A model generated the notes under the pieces. It was not told where the DNA came from. It worked only from the letters and a program-made list of their open reading frames with translations, and searched no databases. The position numbers were made by a program, and so were the translations under genes. A DNA stretch of 64,000 bases from Poriferisodalis sp026713105 (GTDB lineage: Bacteria > Actinomycetota > Acidimicrobiia > Acidimicrobiales > Poriferisodalaceae): assembly GCA_965115995.1 (NCBI GenBank), contig OZ220472.1, forward strand, positions 1 to 64,000, given 5' to 3'. Positions within the stretch are counted from its first letter, which is position 1. Each line of letters begins with the position of its first letter. Positions 50,911-59,927 of this stretch are shown in pieces.

Positions 50911-52146
50911 TCAGGTCGCCGGCGGCGCCTCGCGGGCGGCTCGCAGGTAGTTGTAGAACTGCGCGACCGCACCCCGGCTGGCGGTCTCGTTGCGCGTGTA
51001 GTGCGCTGGCATCGCCGGGGAACGCCAGCGTCCCGCTGTCATCAGGCTGGGCAGCTCGACGCCAATTCGCGCAAGGTCCTGAGCCATGCCGACACGAGGC
51101 GAGTGTCCGCTGAAGCCGTCGCCCAGTCCGGCTGCCACGGCTGCCTTCTTGATCCGAAGCGAGATCTGATTCGGGCCGAGCTCGAAGACCCGGAATCCTG
51201 AGGGGGCGCCATTGCGAATTGACGCAAGTGCCGCCATGGTCGGCGCCGACACGAACACCACGGCACCTTCGCCGTCGGGGTCGGTCTTCGAGCGTCGGAT
51301 CAACAGCCGCCCGCTGCCGTCGGGCACCGTCTCGATATCGCTCCACATCAGCGCAGCACACTCGGAGACCCGCAGCATTGCGTCGCGCATCAGCCTCACA
51401 AGCGCAATGTCGACGCTGCCTCGCCTTGCAGCGGCCTGGGCGCCCTCCTGCCTGCGGTTCTTGCCGAGCCGCGGACGGCAGGCGGTGGCTGCAATGGCGT
51501 CGAGCGCATCGGCCGTGAGGCCTTTCGCCTGCTTCTGAGCCTTGCCCGCCATTCGGGTCGCTCCCCTCAGGATTCTCTTGACGTCGGGATGGCTGCACGG
51601 GTTCTCGAGACCGCAGGTGCTGTGGACGTAGGCGATCGCAGCAGCGGCAACGCGCAGAGTGGCCGGCTTGTGTCCGAGCCGCTCGAAACGCTCGGCGAGG
51701 TACGCGGCGACATGCTCGGGTCTGGCGGGGATGGCGGTGACGCTCCGCTCGTTGCCCCAGGCGACGAAGCTGCGCCACTGGCTCCGGTAGCAGCGGATGG
51801 TGTTGTGGGTCACGTCGTGGCCAAACAGCCCGCTCAGGCTCTGCGCCTCGGATTCGGTGAGCAGGACGACATCGCGGGTTGCTTCGTGGCTCAGACGCGC
51901 GGGGGCCGAGTTCCGTAGTTGTCGCTCGAGGATGACGGGCACGCTGTCGTGGACGACTTCCTGCCAGCAGCTGGTGCGTTGGGGCCTCGCCCGTGCCGAC
52001 GGATCGCCGAGCGCCGACATTCCGGACAGCTTCGACTCGTCGCAAGGGCCGTTGGCGCCGTTGATCCGAGCGGCCTCGACCGGCAGCGCTGGCGGGTCCC
52101 CACATGCAGGGGCCGAGTCCGAGGTCTGCTTGGAGGGCGTCGTCAT
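50911..52146 (-). CDS. Tyrosine recombinase/integrase
   Basis: 411 residues from ATG 52146; longer in-frame starts reach back past the right inverted repeat and are unlikely. An N-terminal SAM-like core-binding domain (about 110-200: NTIRCYRSQWRSFVAWGNER, HVAAYLAERFERLG) precedes the catalytic domain with Arg in MLRVSECAALMW, Lys in IRRSKTDPDG, the HxxR box GHSPRVGMA, Trp in AGRWRSPAM and the nucleophile Tyr in HYTRNE. It resembles integron- or phage-type integrases that act without a tRNA site. The inverted repeats on both sides suggest it may act on its own segment. Confidence 0.9.
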   Translation of the reverse strand: MTTPSKQTSDSAPACGDPPALPVEAARINGANGPCDESKLSGMSALGDPSARARPQRTSCWQEVVHDSVPVILERQLRNSAPARLSHEATRDVVLLTESEAQSLSGLFGHDVTHNTIRCYRSQWRSFVAWGNERSVTAIPARPEHVAAYLAERFERLGHKPATLRVAAAAIAYVHSTCGLENPCSHPDVKRILRGATRMAGKAQKQAKGLTADALDAIAATACRPRLGKNRRQEGAQAAARRGSVDIALVRLMRDAMLRVSECAALMWSDIETVPDGSGRLLIRRSKTDPDGEGAVVFVSAPTMAALASIRNGAPSGFRVFELGPNQISLRIKKAAVAAGLGDGFSGHSPRVGMAQDLARIGVELPSLMTAGRWRSPAMPAHYTRNETASRGAVAQFYNYLRAAREAPPAT

Positions 52147-52201
52147 CGGCCGATACCGAGAGCGGATGATCGCCGCCAAGCCCACTGGCCGCAGGCCGAG
52201 A

Positions 52202-52217
52202 TTGCACATTTGCACAT
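52202..52217 (+). repeat. Tandem direct repeat TTGCACAT x2
   Basis: Two adjacent copies, 52202-52209 and 52210-52217, between the recombinase start and the right inverted repeat. They may be binding half-sites for the recombinase or a regulator. The first TTGCAC also makes a weak -35 with TATGGG at 52223. Confidence 0.55.
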
Positions 52218-52242
52218 AGTCATATGGGGCCGAAACGTATGA

Positions 52243-52255
52243 GATAACAGAAATT
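52243..52255 (-). repeat. Right arm of the 13-bp inverted repeat, upstream of the restriction gene
   Basis: GATAACAGAAATT, the exact reverse complement of 50738-50750. It lies 97 bp upstream of the recombinase start and 38 bp upstream of the restriction gene, so any inversion at the arms would change what lies in front of that gene. Confidence 0.8.
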
Positions 52256-52292
52256 ACGCAAGGCGGCCGACGGCTGCGGCGTCGAGCTGCAG

Positions 52293-55200
52293 TTGACCGA
52301 AATGCCCGACGACTTGGCAGAAGAGGTCGCCGCGGCGGATTTCGACCCGTCAGTCGATCCGGTGCTGTGCTCGCCATTTGAGAGACCGAATAGCTACTGG
52401 CCGCTCGACCGGACTGGTCGCGCCCTCAGCGGCATCAAACCTGAGTCGGGCCGCCGCCCTTCGATGCTGCTGAGCCCCGTACCGGACGACCAGAAACCTG
52501 GCCATCTGCAGCTCTCGCTAGACGATGTGCACCTGAATCGGTTGATCAACGACATTCGCAGGAAAGTCTCGAAGTGGCGAGCCGACGGCTACCAAGGCGC
52601 GACGTCGGTGACCGTGAGGCTGCTGGAGCACTGGGCCGACGAGCGTGGCTGCAAGCTGCGACCGTTCTTCGCCCAGCGCGAAGCGATCGAGACCTTGGTG
52701 TGGCTACGCGAGGTCGCCACACGACAGACGTCAGAGCGACGCGAGCTGGAGACTCTGTCGCGTCAGCACAACGACGAAATCGTCCGCCATGCGGTGAAGA
52801 TGGCAACCGGCACTGGCAAGACGGTCGTGATGGGAATGCTGATTGCCTGGCAGACCCTCAACGCCGCACGCACGACCCGCCGGCGCAATCTCATGCACGG
52901 CGAACGGTTCCTCGTGCTCACCCCCGGTCTCACGGTGCGCAACCGCCTGGCCGAACTGAGGCCGTCCAGCCCAGACAACGTCTACGACGACATGGGCCTG
53001 GTGCCTCGCGACCTGCGACCGGTGCTCAACCGTGCCCGGGTCGAGGTCATGAACTTCCAGGCGTTCAACCGTCAGAATCTCAACACGCTGGGCTTCCCAC
53101 GCAGCGGATCGAAGGGCGGCCGAGCGCACCGTGACCTGATCGGGCGGCCTACCGGGGACGAGCACCTCGAGAGCTACCAACAGTCCGCCCAGCGGGTCCT
53201 CAAATCGCTGCTGACAGCGAACGCATACGGCAACCTCGTCGTGCTCAACGACGAAGCGCACCACTGCTACCTGCCCAAGTCGCACGCCAAACGCAGTGCC
53301 GAGGACAAGAAGGAAGACAAGCGCGCTGCGGTGTGGTTCAACGTTCTGCGCAGCTTGCGAGACATGGGCCAGCTCGGCCAGCTCAACCAGTACGGGCAGG
53401 CCTCGGTGGTGTACGACTTCTCGGCCACGCCGATGTGGATCGACACCTCGGGGCGGGCCACGCCCGAACCGTTCCAATGGGTCGCATCGGATTTCGGCCT
53501 GATGGACGCGATCGAGTCCGGGCTGACGAAGGTCCCACGAGTGCCCGTCGACGACGACTCGATCCAGGAGCGAACCGTCTGGCGCAACCTTTATGAGGCG
53601 ACCGAGAAGAAGAAGATTCCGAGACCTACCGAGGACGGTCCGGCAGCGGTCATCCCTGCGCCGCTTCGCAATGCACTCAATGCTCAGTACGACGACTACA
53701 AGGACCACTTGGCGCTGTGGTTACGAGTAAGGCCCGAGACAGCGCCGGTGATGATCGTGGTGGCGAACACCATCGACAACGCCAATGCCCTCTACGAGCA
53801 CATCGCCGGCTGGGAGGACAGCGACGGCATCTTGCACGAAGGCGTCTACCAGGAGCTCTCCAATGTCGTGCAAGGTCAGTGGACAGATGATCTGCGCACC
53901 ATCGTCGTGCACTCCAACCTTGACGACAGCAGCGACCTGCCGGCGAAAGCAGCGAAGCTGATCAAAGCTCAAGGGCAACGGCTCAATGAGCGGCGAGGGC
54001 GCTCCAAGGATGCGCTCGAGACAGTGCGAGAGGTCCTGAACACGGTCGGCAAAGCAGGTCGGCCAGGCGCCCGGGTGCGCTGCGTGATCTCGGTGGGGAT
54101 GCTCACCGAAGGCTGGGACGCCCGCAACGTGTCTCATATCGTCGGCTACCGGGCGTTCTCGACCCAGTTGCTCTGCGAGCAGGTCACGGGCCGCGCACTG
54201 CGTCGCACCTCCTATGAGGACTTCCGATTCGACGGCACGGGAAGGCTGCGCCCGGAGTACGCCGAGGTCGTGGGCATCCCCTTCGAGTTCATGCCCTCAC
54301 GGGGCGGCAACACCGTCACCCCTCCGGTGCGCCCGGTTACTCATGTGCACACGGTGCAAGGGCGAGGGAAGTACCGAATCGTGTGGCCGCAGGTGCGTGA
54401 GTATCGGCGGGTCACGCCGAGCCTCAAGCTCGAATTCGACGAGTCCAAGTCCAAGGCGTGGAAGATGAAGCCGCAGTCGGGTGCGTCGATGACAGTGCTC
54501 AGCCCTCACGTCGGCGAGGAGAAGATCCTCGAGACCAAGAGCCGGCGCGGCGAGGCCGAATTCAGGATCGCCCAGGAGATAGTCGGGGAGTTCCGCAGCA
54601 GCACCGATGACGACACCGACGGCACGAGCCTGTCGCTGTTCCGATCGGCTCGGCGCATCGTCGGTCAATGGCTTGCGCTCGACTATGTCGAGTGCGGCGA
54701 TCCCGCAGCGTTGCTCGTGGAAGAGGAGCAGAGGCGCGACGCGGTGCTCACGATCCTCGATGCATGCACCAGCGAACGCGGCCAGGAGCATCAGCGAGTA
54801 GCGGTGCTCGACAGCCCGCCGCGGCTCGACACCAGCGATATCGACTTCGATACGACGCTGCATCACATTCACGCGGCGCAGCACAGCGAGCTCTCCCACG
54901 CCGCGTGCCACTCCAACCTTGAGAGGCAGGTCGCGGCGATCCTCGACACCCACAAGCGGGTCGAGGCGTGGGCTCGCAACTTCCAGACCGGCTGGTCGGT
55001 GCCGTACTTCTTCAACGGTTCTTGGCGTCGCTACGAGCCCGACTTCATCGCTCGCCTCACCGACGGCACGAACCTGATCGTCGAATGCAAGGGCGTCCGC
55101 GACGACAAGGCCATCGCAGCCGAGACCTACGTGCTGCAGCACTGGATTCCCTGTGTCGCTGGCACCGCTGCGTTCCCCGATGCACTGCGCCACTGGGCCT

Positions 55201-55298
55201 TCATCGAGATCCAGAACGCCAAGTTCGCACGGCACCAGATCGACCAGGTCGGCAGCAGCACCCCTCAGGTCGAGTTCGCCTTGTCGGCGACTGACTGA
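52293..55298 (+). CDS. Type III-like restriction endonuclease/helicase subunit (Res)
   Basis: 1001 residues from TTG 52293 (ATG 52302 is the other candidate, three codons later). SF2 helicase motor: Walker A MATGTGKT (Lys176), DEAHH box at 320-324, SATPMW motif III near 388, and motif VI QVTGRALRRTS near 630. A C-terminal PD-(D/E)XK nuclease has Asp917 in YEPDFIARL and Glu931/Lys933 in IVECKG. This is the layout of Res subunits that cut after translocation and need the partner methylase for recognition. It is followed by that methylase after 20 bp. No strong ribosome site is seen. Confidence 0.88.
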   Translation: MTEMPDDLAEEVAAADFDPSVDPVLCSPFERPNSYWPLDRTGRALSGIKPESGRRPSMLLSPVPDDQKPGHLQLSLDDVHLNRLINDIRRKVSKWRADGYQGATSVTVRLLEHWADERGCKLRPFFAQREAIETLVWLREVATRQTSERRELETLSRQHNDEIVRHAVKMATGTGKTVVMGMLIAWQTLNAARTTRRRNLMHGERFLVLTPGLTVRNRLAELRPSSPDNVYDDMGLVPRDLRPVLNRARVEVMNFQAFNRQNLNTLGFPRSGSKGGRAHRDLIGRPTGDEHLESYQQSAQRVLKSLLTANAYGNLVVLNDEAHHCYLPKSHAKRSAEDKKEDKRAAVWFNVLRSLRDMGQLGQLNQYGQASVVYDFSATPMWIDTSGRATPEPFQWVASDFGLMDAIESGLTKVPRVPVDDDSIQERTVWRNLYEATEKKKIPRPTEDGPAAVIPAPLRNALNAQYDDYKDHLALWLRVRPETAPVMIVVANTIDNANALYEHIAGWEDSDGILHEGVYQELSNVVQGQWTDDLRTIVVHSNLDDSSDLPAKAAKLIKAQGQRLNERRGRSKDALETVREVLNTVGKAGRPGARVRCVISVGMLTEGWDARNVSHIVGYRAFSTQLLCEQVTGRALRRTSYEDFRFDGTGRLRPEYAEVVGIPFEFMPSRGGNTVTPPVRPVTHVHTVQGRGKYRIVWPQVREYRRVTPSLKLEFDESKSKAWKMKPQSGASMTVLSPHVGEEKILETKSRRGEAEFRIAQEIVGEFRSSTDDDTDGTSLSLFRSARRIVGQWLALDYVECGDPAALLVEEEQRRDAVLTILDACTSERGQEHQRVAVLDSPPRLDTSDIDFDTTLHHIHAAQHSELSHAACHSNLERQVAAILDTHKRVEAWARNFQTGWSVPYFFNGSWRRYEPDFIARLTDGTNLIVECKGVRDDKAIAAETYVLQHWIPCVAGTAAFPDALRHWAFIEIQNAKFARHQIDQVGSSTPQVEFALSATD

Positions 55299-55318
55299 GC
55301 ACTCCGGGGGACTCAACG

Positions 55319-57913
55319 ATGGCGAATGACTCGTACCGGCACAAGACAGCGACCCGGCGCAACAACCCGACGCCCGAGACCGAGTCGCTGATGACCGACG
55401 AGGACCGCAAGCCCAAGCCGTTCACGATCGACCGGCACGAGATCTCCACACCAGTGCTCGCCTGGCAACGCGAGGGAGAGACTTCCGCGCTCTCCGGGGA
55501 CGCGGCCGAGGACGCGCTGCTGCGCATGGAAGCCCTGCCGCTGTACGTGCGCGAGAAGGTCGCACCCTTCGAGTTCGTCAACCAGCTGCGCAAGCCCGAC
55601 AGCGGAATCCAGCTCAGCACCGACGACTTCAACGGACTGCCTGAAGGAGCCGACCCGCTCAACTTCTACGAGCACTCCGGCAACTGGCAGAACCGCCTTA
55701 TCCACGGCGACTCTGCCGACGTGATGAAGAGCCTCATCGTCAAGGACGGCCTTGCCGGGCAAGTGCAGATGATCTACTACGACCCGCCCTATGGCATGTC
55801 GTACCAGTCCAACTTCCAGCCCACCACCGACAACCTCGACGTCAAGGACAACGAATCCGCGGTGCCCGCGGGAGACGCACTGCCGATTCGGGCGTTTCGG
55901 GACACGTATCGCAACGGCGTCCACTCGTACCTCGACGGCATCCACAAGCAATGCGTGCTCGCACGCGAACTGCTCGCAGACAGCGGGTCGCTGTTCGTGC
56001 AGATCGGCGACGAGAACGTCCACCGGCTCGGCGTGCTGCTGGATGAAGTCTTCGGCGCAGACAGCCGAGTGGCGACGATCACGTGGCGCCCGACCGGCAT
56101 GCCCTCAGCGAAGCTGCTCGGAGAAAGCGCCAGTTACATCCTCTGGTACGCCAAGGACAAGGAACAGATCAAGTTCAACCCGATCTACGAGCCTCGCGAC
56201 CGGCAGGAACAAATGGCGGATTTCACTTCGTACGCCGGCGTTGCCGTTCCGGGAGCGGCTGACCGCAAGCCTTCGAAGGAAGAGCGTGGGGATGTCGCCC
56301 TCTTGCCAAAAGGCGCTCGGCTCTTCAAGCGCTCACGACTGACCTCTCAGGGCTACTCGACGACGGGCAGGTCGGTCGACTACTGGTACAACGGCAAGTG
56401 GCACTCGACTGGACCGACTAGCCAGTGGAGGGTCTCAGTGCACCGTCCGCCACAGCGCAGTGCTGAACCCATTGCAGATGACGAGCTATGTCCGGGTGAC
56501 CCAGACGGTCGCCAGGACGAATGCGGAATGTGCGCTCTGAAGCGCCAGGATCGCTTGTCCGACCTTGGCACAACGCTCCACTGGAAGCTGTTTGAAGAGG
56601 AGCGACCTGGCCGCAAGATCGACAACGTGTGGAACTCGGTGGCGGCGCCCTCCAAGAAGCGCTATGTGGTCCAAACAGCGGACCGCATTATCGAGCGCTG
56701 CCTGCTCATGACCACCGATTCGGGCGATCTGGTCTTGGACCCAACCTGTGGCAGTGGCGTGACCGCAGACCTTGCGGAGGAATGGGGTCGACGGTGGATC
56801 ACCTGCGATGCGCAACGTGTAGCGGTGGCCGTTGCTCGATCTCACCTGCTTTCACGGGTGTACACGTGGCACAAGATCGCCGATGCCGGATTGGACCCAG
56901 CATCAGGCTTCGTTGAAGAGACAATCCCCCATGTCACGGCTGCCACGCTTGCCTACGGCACGGTTGATGACCCCGAGAATCAGATTCGGCTCGTCGATCG
57001 CACAAGCGTCGACAGCAGGCGACCTCGCATCTGCTCAGCCTTCACCGTCGAGTCGATCTCTCCGTACACCTACCTGCCACTCGATGAAGGTGCGCACAGT
57101 GATCTGCCCACCGCAGACCCGACCGATGCGGAGACATTGCTGCAGTTGCTGCGTAACACGCCTGTGTGCGACGCCGACGGACGACCGGTCTTCGATGTTG
57201 TCGAGACAATCCCATGGCCCGACACGAAACTCGTCGGCTACGGAGCACGCTGCGCGTCAGCGACCCGCGAGGGCGAATTCGCCGCAGGCGTGATGGTCGC
57301 TGCCGCCGATGCGACGGTCAACATCGAAGTCGCCCGCCGTGCGGCAATCGAGGCCCGCGACAACGACCCGACGTGCGAGAACCTGATCATCATCGGGTAC
57401 GACTTCGAAGCCGGCATCCCGCCGGCCGTCGGACCGGTCCACGTCCACCGCGTCGCCGCCTCCCGCGATCTACGCCTGCCCGAGACGGTCAGCCGTTCGG
57501 CGGACGGCGGTTCGTTTGTGCTGCTGGCCGAACCCGACGTGATCCTCGGCACCAGTGACGACGGCAACATCACCGTCGAGCTGCTCGGCTGCGACACCTA
57601 CGACCCGACTGCGAACAGTGCACGCGGTTACGGCACCGACCAGGTCGAGTGCTGGATGCTCGACACCAACCACGACGGCTTCTCGTTCCGTGTCCGCCGG
57701 GCGTACTTCCCGAACGGATTCCGCAAAGGCAGCGACATCAAGAAGCTCATCGCCAAGATCCCCAAACGCGAGCGAGACGAGCACGCCCTCGACAACATCC
57801 GGTCCACCGTCTCGCAGCCGTTCCGGCCACCCGACCCCGGACGCAATATCGCCATCAAGGTCATCACCAACACCGGCGCCGAGATGACCACCACCATCGA
57901 CGAAGGCTGGTAG
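55319..57913 (+). CDS. Type III-like site-specific DNA methyltransferase (Mod)
   Basis: 864 residues. Motif IV is YYDPPYGMSY (Asp155-Tyr158) and motif I is LDPTCGSGVTA (near 474); DPPY before the SAM motif is the beta-class order used by Mod. A long central region between them (about 170-460) should hold target recognition, and a C-terminal region of about 340 residues follows motif I, longer than in many Mod proteins. It should methylate adenine at the recognition site and give specificity to Res. GGGGGACT precedes ATG 55319. Confidence 0.9.
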   Translation: MANDSYRHKTATRRNNPTPETESLMTDEDRKPKPFTIDRHEISTPVLAWQREGETSALSGDAAEDALLRMEALPLYVREKVAPFEFVNQLRKPDSGIQLSTDDFNGLPEGADPLNFYEHSGNWQNRLIHGDSADVMKSLIVKDGLAGQVQMIYYDPPYGMSYQSNFQPTTDNLDVKDNESAVPAGDALPIRAFRDTYRNGVHSYLDGIHKQCVLARELLADSGSLFVQIGDENVHRLGVLLDEVFGADSRVATITWRPTGMPSAKLLGESASYILWYAKDKEQIKFNPIYEPRDRQEQMADFTSYAGVAVPGAADRKPSKEERGDVALLPKGARLFKRSRLTSQGYSTTGRSVDYWYNGKWHSTGPTSQWRVSVHRPPQRSAEPIADDELCPGDPDGRQDECGMCALKRQDRLSDLGTTLHWKLFEEERPGRKIDNVWNSVAAPSKKRYVVQTADRIIERCLLMTTDSGDLVLDPTCGSGVTADLAEEWGRRWITCDAQRVAVAVARSHLLSRVYTWHKIADAGLDPASGFVEETIPHVTAATLAYGTVDDPENQIRLVDRTSVDSRRPRICSAFTVESISPYTYLPLDEGAHSDLPTADPTDAETLLQLLRNTPVCDADGRPVFDVVETIPWPDTKLVGYGARCASATREGEFAAGVMVAAADATVNIEVARRAAIEARDNDPTCENLIIIGYDFEAGIPPAVGPVHVHRVAASRDLRLPETVSRSADGGSFVLLAEPDVILGTSDDGNITVELLGCDTYDPTANSARGYGTDQVECWMLDTNHDGFSFRVRRAYFPNGFRKGSDIKKLIAKIPKRERDEHALDNIRSTVSQPFRPPDPGRNIAIKVITNTGAEMTTTIDEGW

Positions 57914-57979
57914 CCCGATGTCACTGTTGTCAAATTGGGTCGGGTTCGGTGCCCTTAGCTGACGAGGAGGTCAAACCAA

Positions 57980-59590
57980 GTGGGACTCTTGTATCGCGCT
58001 ATGTGGAACGCATCGGAGGATGACTACTTCGACATAGCCGATGCTGAGTTTCGGGCCTGGTCCGGCGGCAAACATGGCGACTTGGAACTCGGGGATGTAG
58101 GACGGTTCGAGTCCAGGTCAGCACTCGCCAGCATCGAAAGGTACGAGAGCGAGCACGGCCGGATAGGCCGATGGGAGCTTCAAGAAGACACGGCGCACGG
58201 CCGGTGGATCACCACGTTGATCGCCTTTTGCGAAGCCAACGCAGAAACGAGATGGCTCTGGATCGACCTGCAGAATCTGCGCAATACATTCGTTGACGCC
58301 GTCGACATCGCAGCTCCTCGCTTGGCGCGAGATCTGCTGCAGGCGTTGCCGTCGTCGCGGCGGGGACCAATCAGGCTGGGCGCGTCTGCCTCCCCGTTGG
58401 ATGGCGACGACATGAGAGCCTTTGAAGCGCTGCTCGTCGACTCCGACCGCGAAGTTCCCCTGGTGGTGTTTTCCACTGATCAAAGCGCCAGCCTCAGTCT
58501 GACGACGCGGCGGGCGGAACTGGCTGCGAAACGACTCGCCGGGGTCGCCTCGGTTTACTACTTGCCTCCCGAGCACACCGACACGTTCTTGCGAAGATTC
58601 GGTCGCGACATGGCCGTCTGGGCTGGCGCGTGCCGTGTGTACCTGCCGCGAATCGACCTGAGCGATCCGGACCCTCGATCGCACCGCTACTTCCGGGAAC
58701 GCACATTTGGTCGGAACGCATCCGGCGCCGGAGAACGCATCGCACGGCATCTTTCTCCGCTAGTCGCCTTGCAACAGCCTCCTGCGGAGTATCAGCGCCT
58801 TCACGATTTCATGGTCGTCGACCCCGCCGATCGGCTTGCTGAGGTGGCTCTGGAGCTTGACCAGCTTCGTGGGCAAAATCGGGCTCTCAGCGACGCCAAG
58901 ATCGAAGCGGAAGACGAACGAGACGAGGCCCTGCTCGAGGTCGAGATGTTCCTGGAGGCGACCAGTTCGCACAACCGCGAGGTACACCTCATATGGCAAG
59001 CGATCGAGGCAGCGGAGGCGACTGATGCGGTTGCGCGGCACATGCAAGGCGGAGACTCTGACGAAGACATCGGTTTCCCTGAGGAGGACCCCCGGCGCTT
59101 CGCAGATATTCCAGCGTTGGTCGAGCTGTATCTGGCGAACGTGGTCTTTCACGAGAAGACTTGCGTGGACCTCGACAAGCTGGACCGAAGCCCGCACAAT
59201 GAGCGGTGGGCTGCTGTGACATGGCGGGCACTGCTTGCTCTCGAGCGATACGCGACGGATTCTCCCCACTACTCGGGCAATTTCAGGTCTTGGTGTGCCA
59301 CATCTGCGAACCAGACCGGATTCCCATATGGAAAAGTCGTCATGACTGAGTCGGGCTACGTGAAGGACAACCCGGACCGCAGTCGAGAGAGAACGCTGCC
59401 AGTCGACACGGCAGTTCACCGCTCAGGTCAAACCCCAATGCTCGCGCACATAGCGATCGCATCCGAGCGGCCGGCCCCGCGCATGTACTTCCACGACGCC
59501 ACGACGGGCGAGGACGACGGAGTGACGGGCAAGATTCACATTGGGTTCCTGGGCCCGCACGAACACATGCAGAACCTCATGACCAACTGA
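57980..59590 (+). CDS. Uncharacterised large protein in the defence island
   Basis: 536 residues; I do not recognise the family. Residues 1-100 (LLYRAMWNASEDDYFDIADA) and 100-270 look like alpha/beta domains, the latter with strands VPLVVFSTD and ACRVYLPRIDL and the segment PRSHRYFRERTFG. A coiled coil covers about 275-335. The C-terminus (about 350-536) is helical and then beta-rich, ending KIHIGFLGPHEHMQNLMTN. No nuclease, NTPase or membrane motif is obvious. A perfect AGGAGG ribosome site precedes GTG 57980, 66 bp after the methylase. Between a restriction pair and QatABCD it is most likely a defence component or regulator. Confidence 0.7.
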   Translation: MGLLYRAMWNASEDDYFDIADAEFRAWSGGKHGDLELGDVGRFESRSALASIERYESEHGRIGRWELQEDTAHGRWITTLIAFCEANAETRWLWIDLQNLRNTFVDAVDIAAPRLARDLLQALPSSRRGPIRLGASASPLDGDDMRAFEALLVDSDREVPLVVFSTDQSASLSLTTRRAELAAKRLAGVASVYYLPPEHTDTFLRRFGRDMAVWAGACRVYLPRIDLSDPDPRSHRYFRERTFGRNASGAGERIARHLSPLVALQQPPAEYQRLHDFMVVDPADRLAEVALELDQLRGQNRALSDAKIEAEDERDEALLEVEMFLEATSSHNREVHLIWQAIEAAEATDAVARHMQGGDSDEDIGFPEEDPRRFADIPALVELYLANVVFHEKTCVDLDKLDRSPHNERWAAVTWRALLALERYATDSPHYSGNFRSWCATSANQTGFPYGKVVMTESGYVKDNPDRSRERTLPVDTAVHRSGQTPMLAHIAIASERPAPRMYFHDATTGEDDGVTGKIHIGFLGPHEHMQNLMTN

Positions 59591-59927
59591 GAATGTGCCG
59601 CGTGCGGAGAGAGCACGGGTCGCATGTAAGCGCCGCATCACTCCGCGATCTCGTAGTTCTTCGTGCCAATAGCCCCGCGGTCCGATCCGCGACCTGGTGG
59701 TCTCGAAATGCCGTTCGTCGTCGATCCGGCATGCCTTGCGGGCCAACCGGCATGGCCTCAGAACCCGGAGCTGGTGCTTGCATCGGTAGCAATGAAAAGA
59801 ACATGTTTGTAGTTTGAGATCCGCGCGACTGTTGCGGCCAGTTGACCACGACACGCTCTCGCGGTGAGGTCACTCTCTCGTCCTAGCCGAGTCACCAGCG
59901 TGTTGACACACAGGTGGAAAGCGTCGA
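59591..59927. other. 337-bp intergenic region before the Qat operon
   Basis: No gene is supported. It contains CCGGCATG twice (near 59729 and 59748), some short hairpins and, close to qatA, a TTGACA at 59903-59908 without a fitting -10. It is probably the operon promoter region; I cannot define the site. Confidence 0.4.

Noticed and set aside
59903..59908. TTGACA as -35 box of the qat operon
   Set aside because: A matching -10 would fall on or inside the start codon, so the spacing does not work for ATG 59928.
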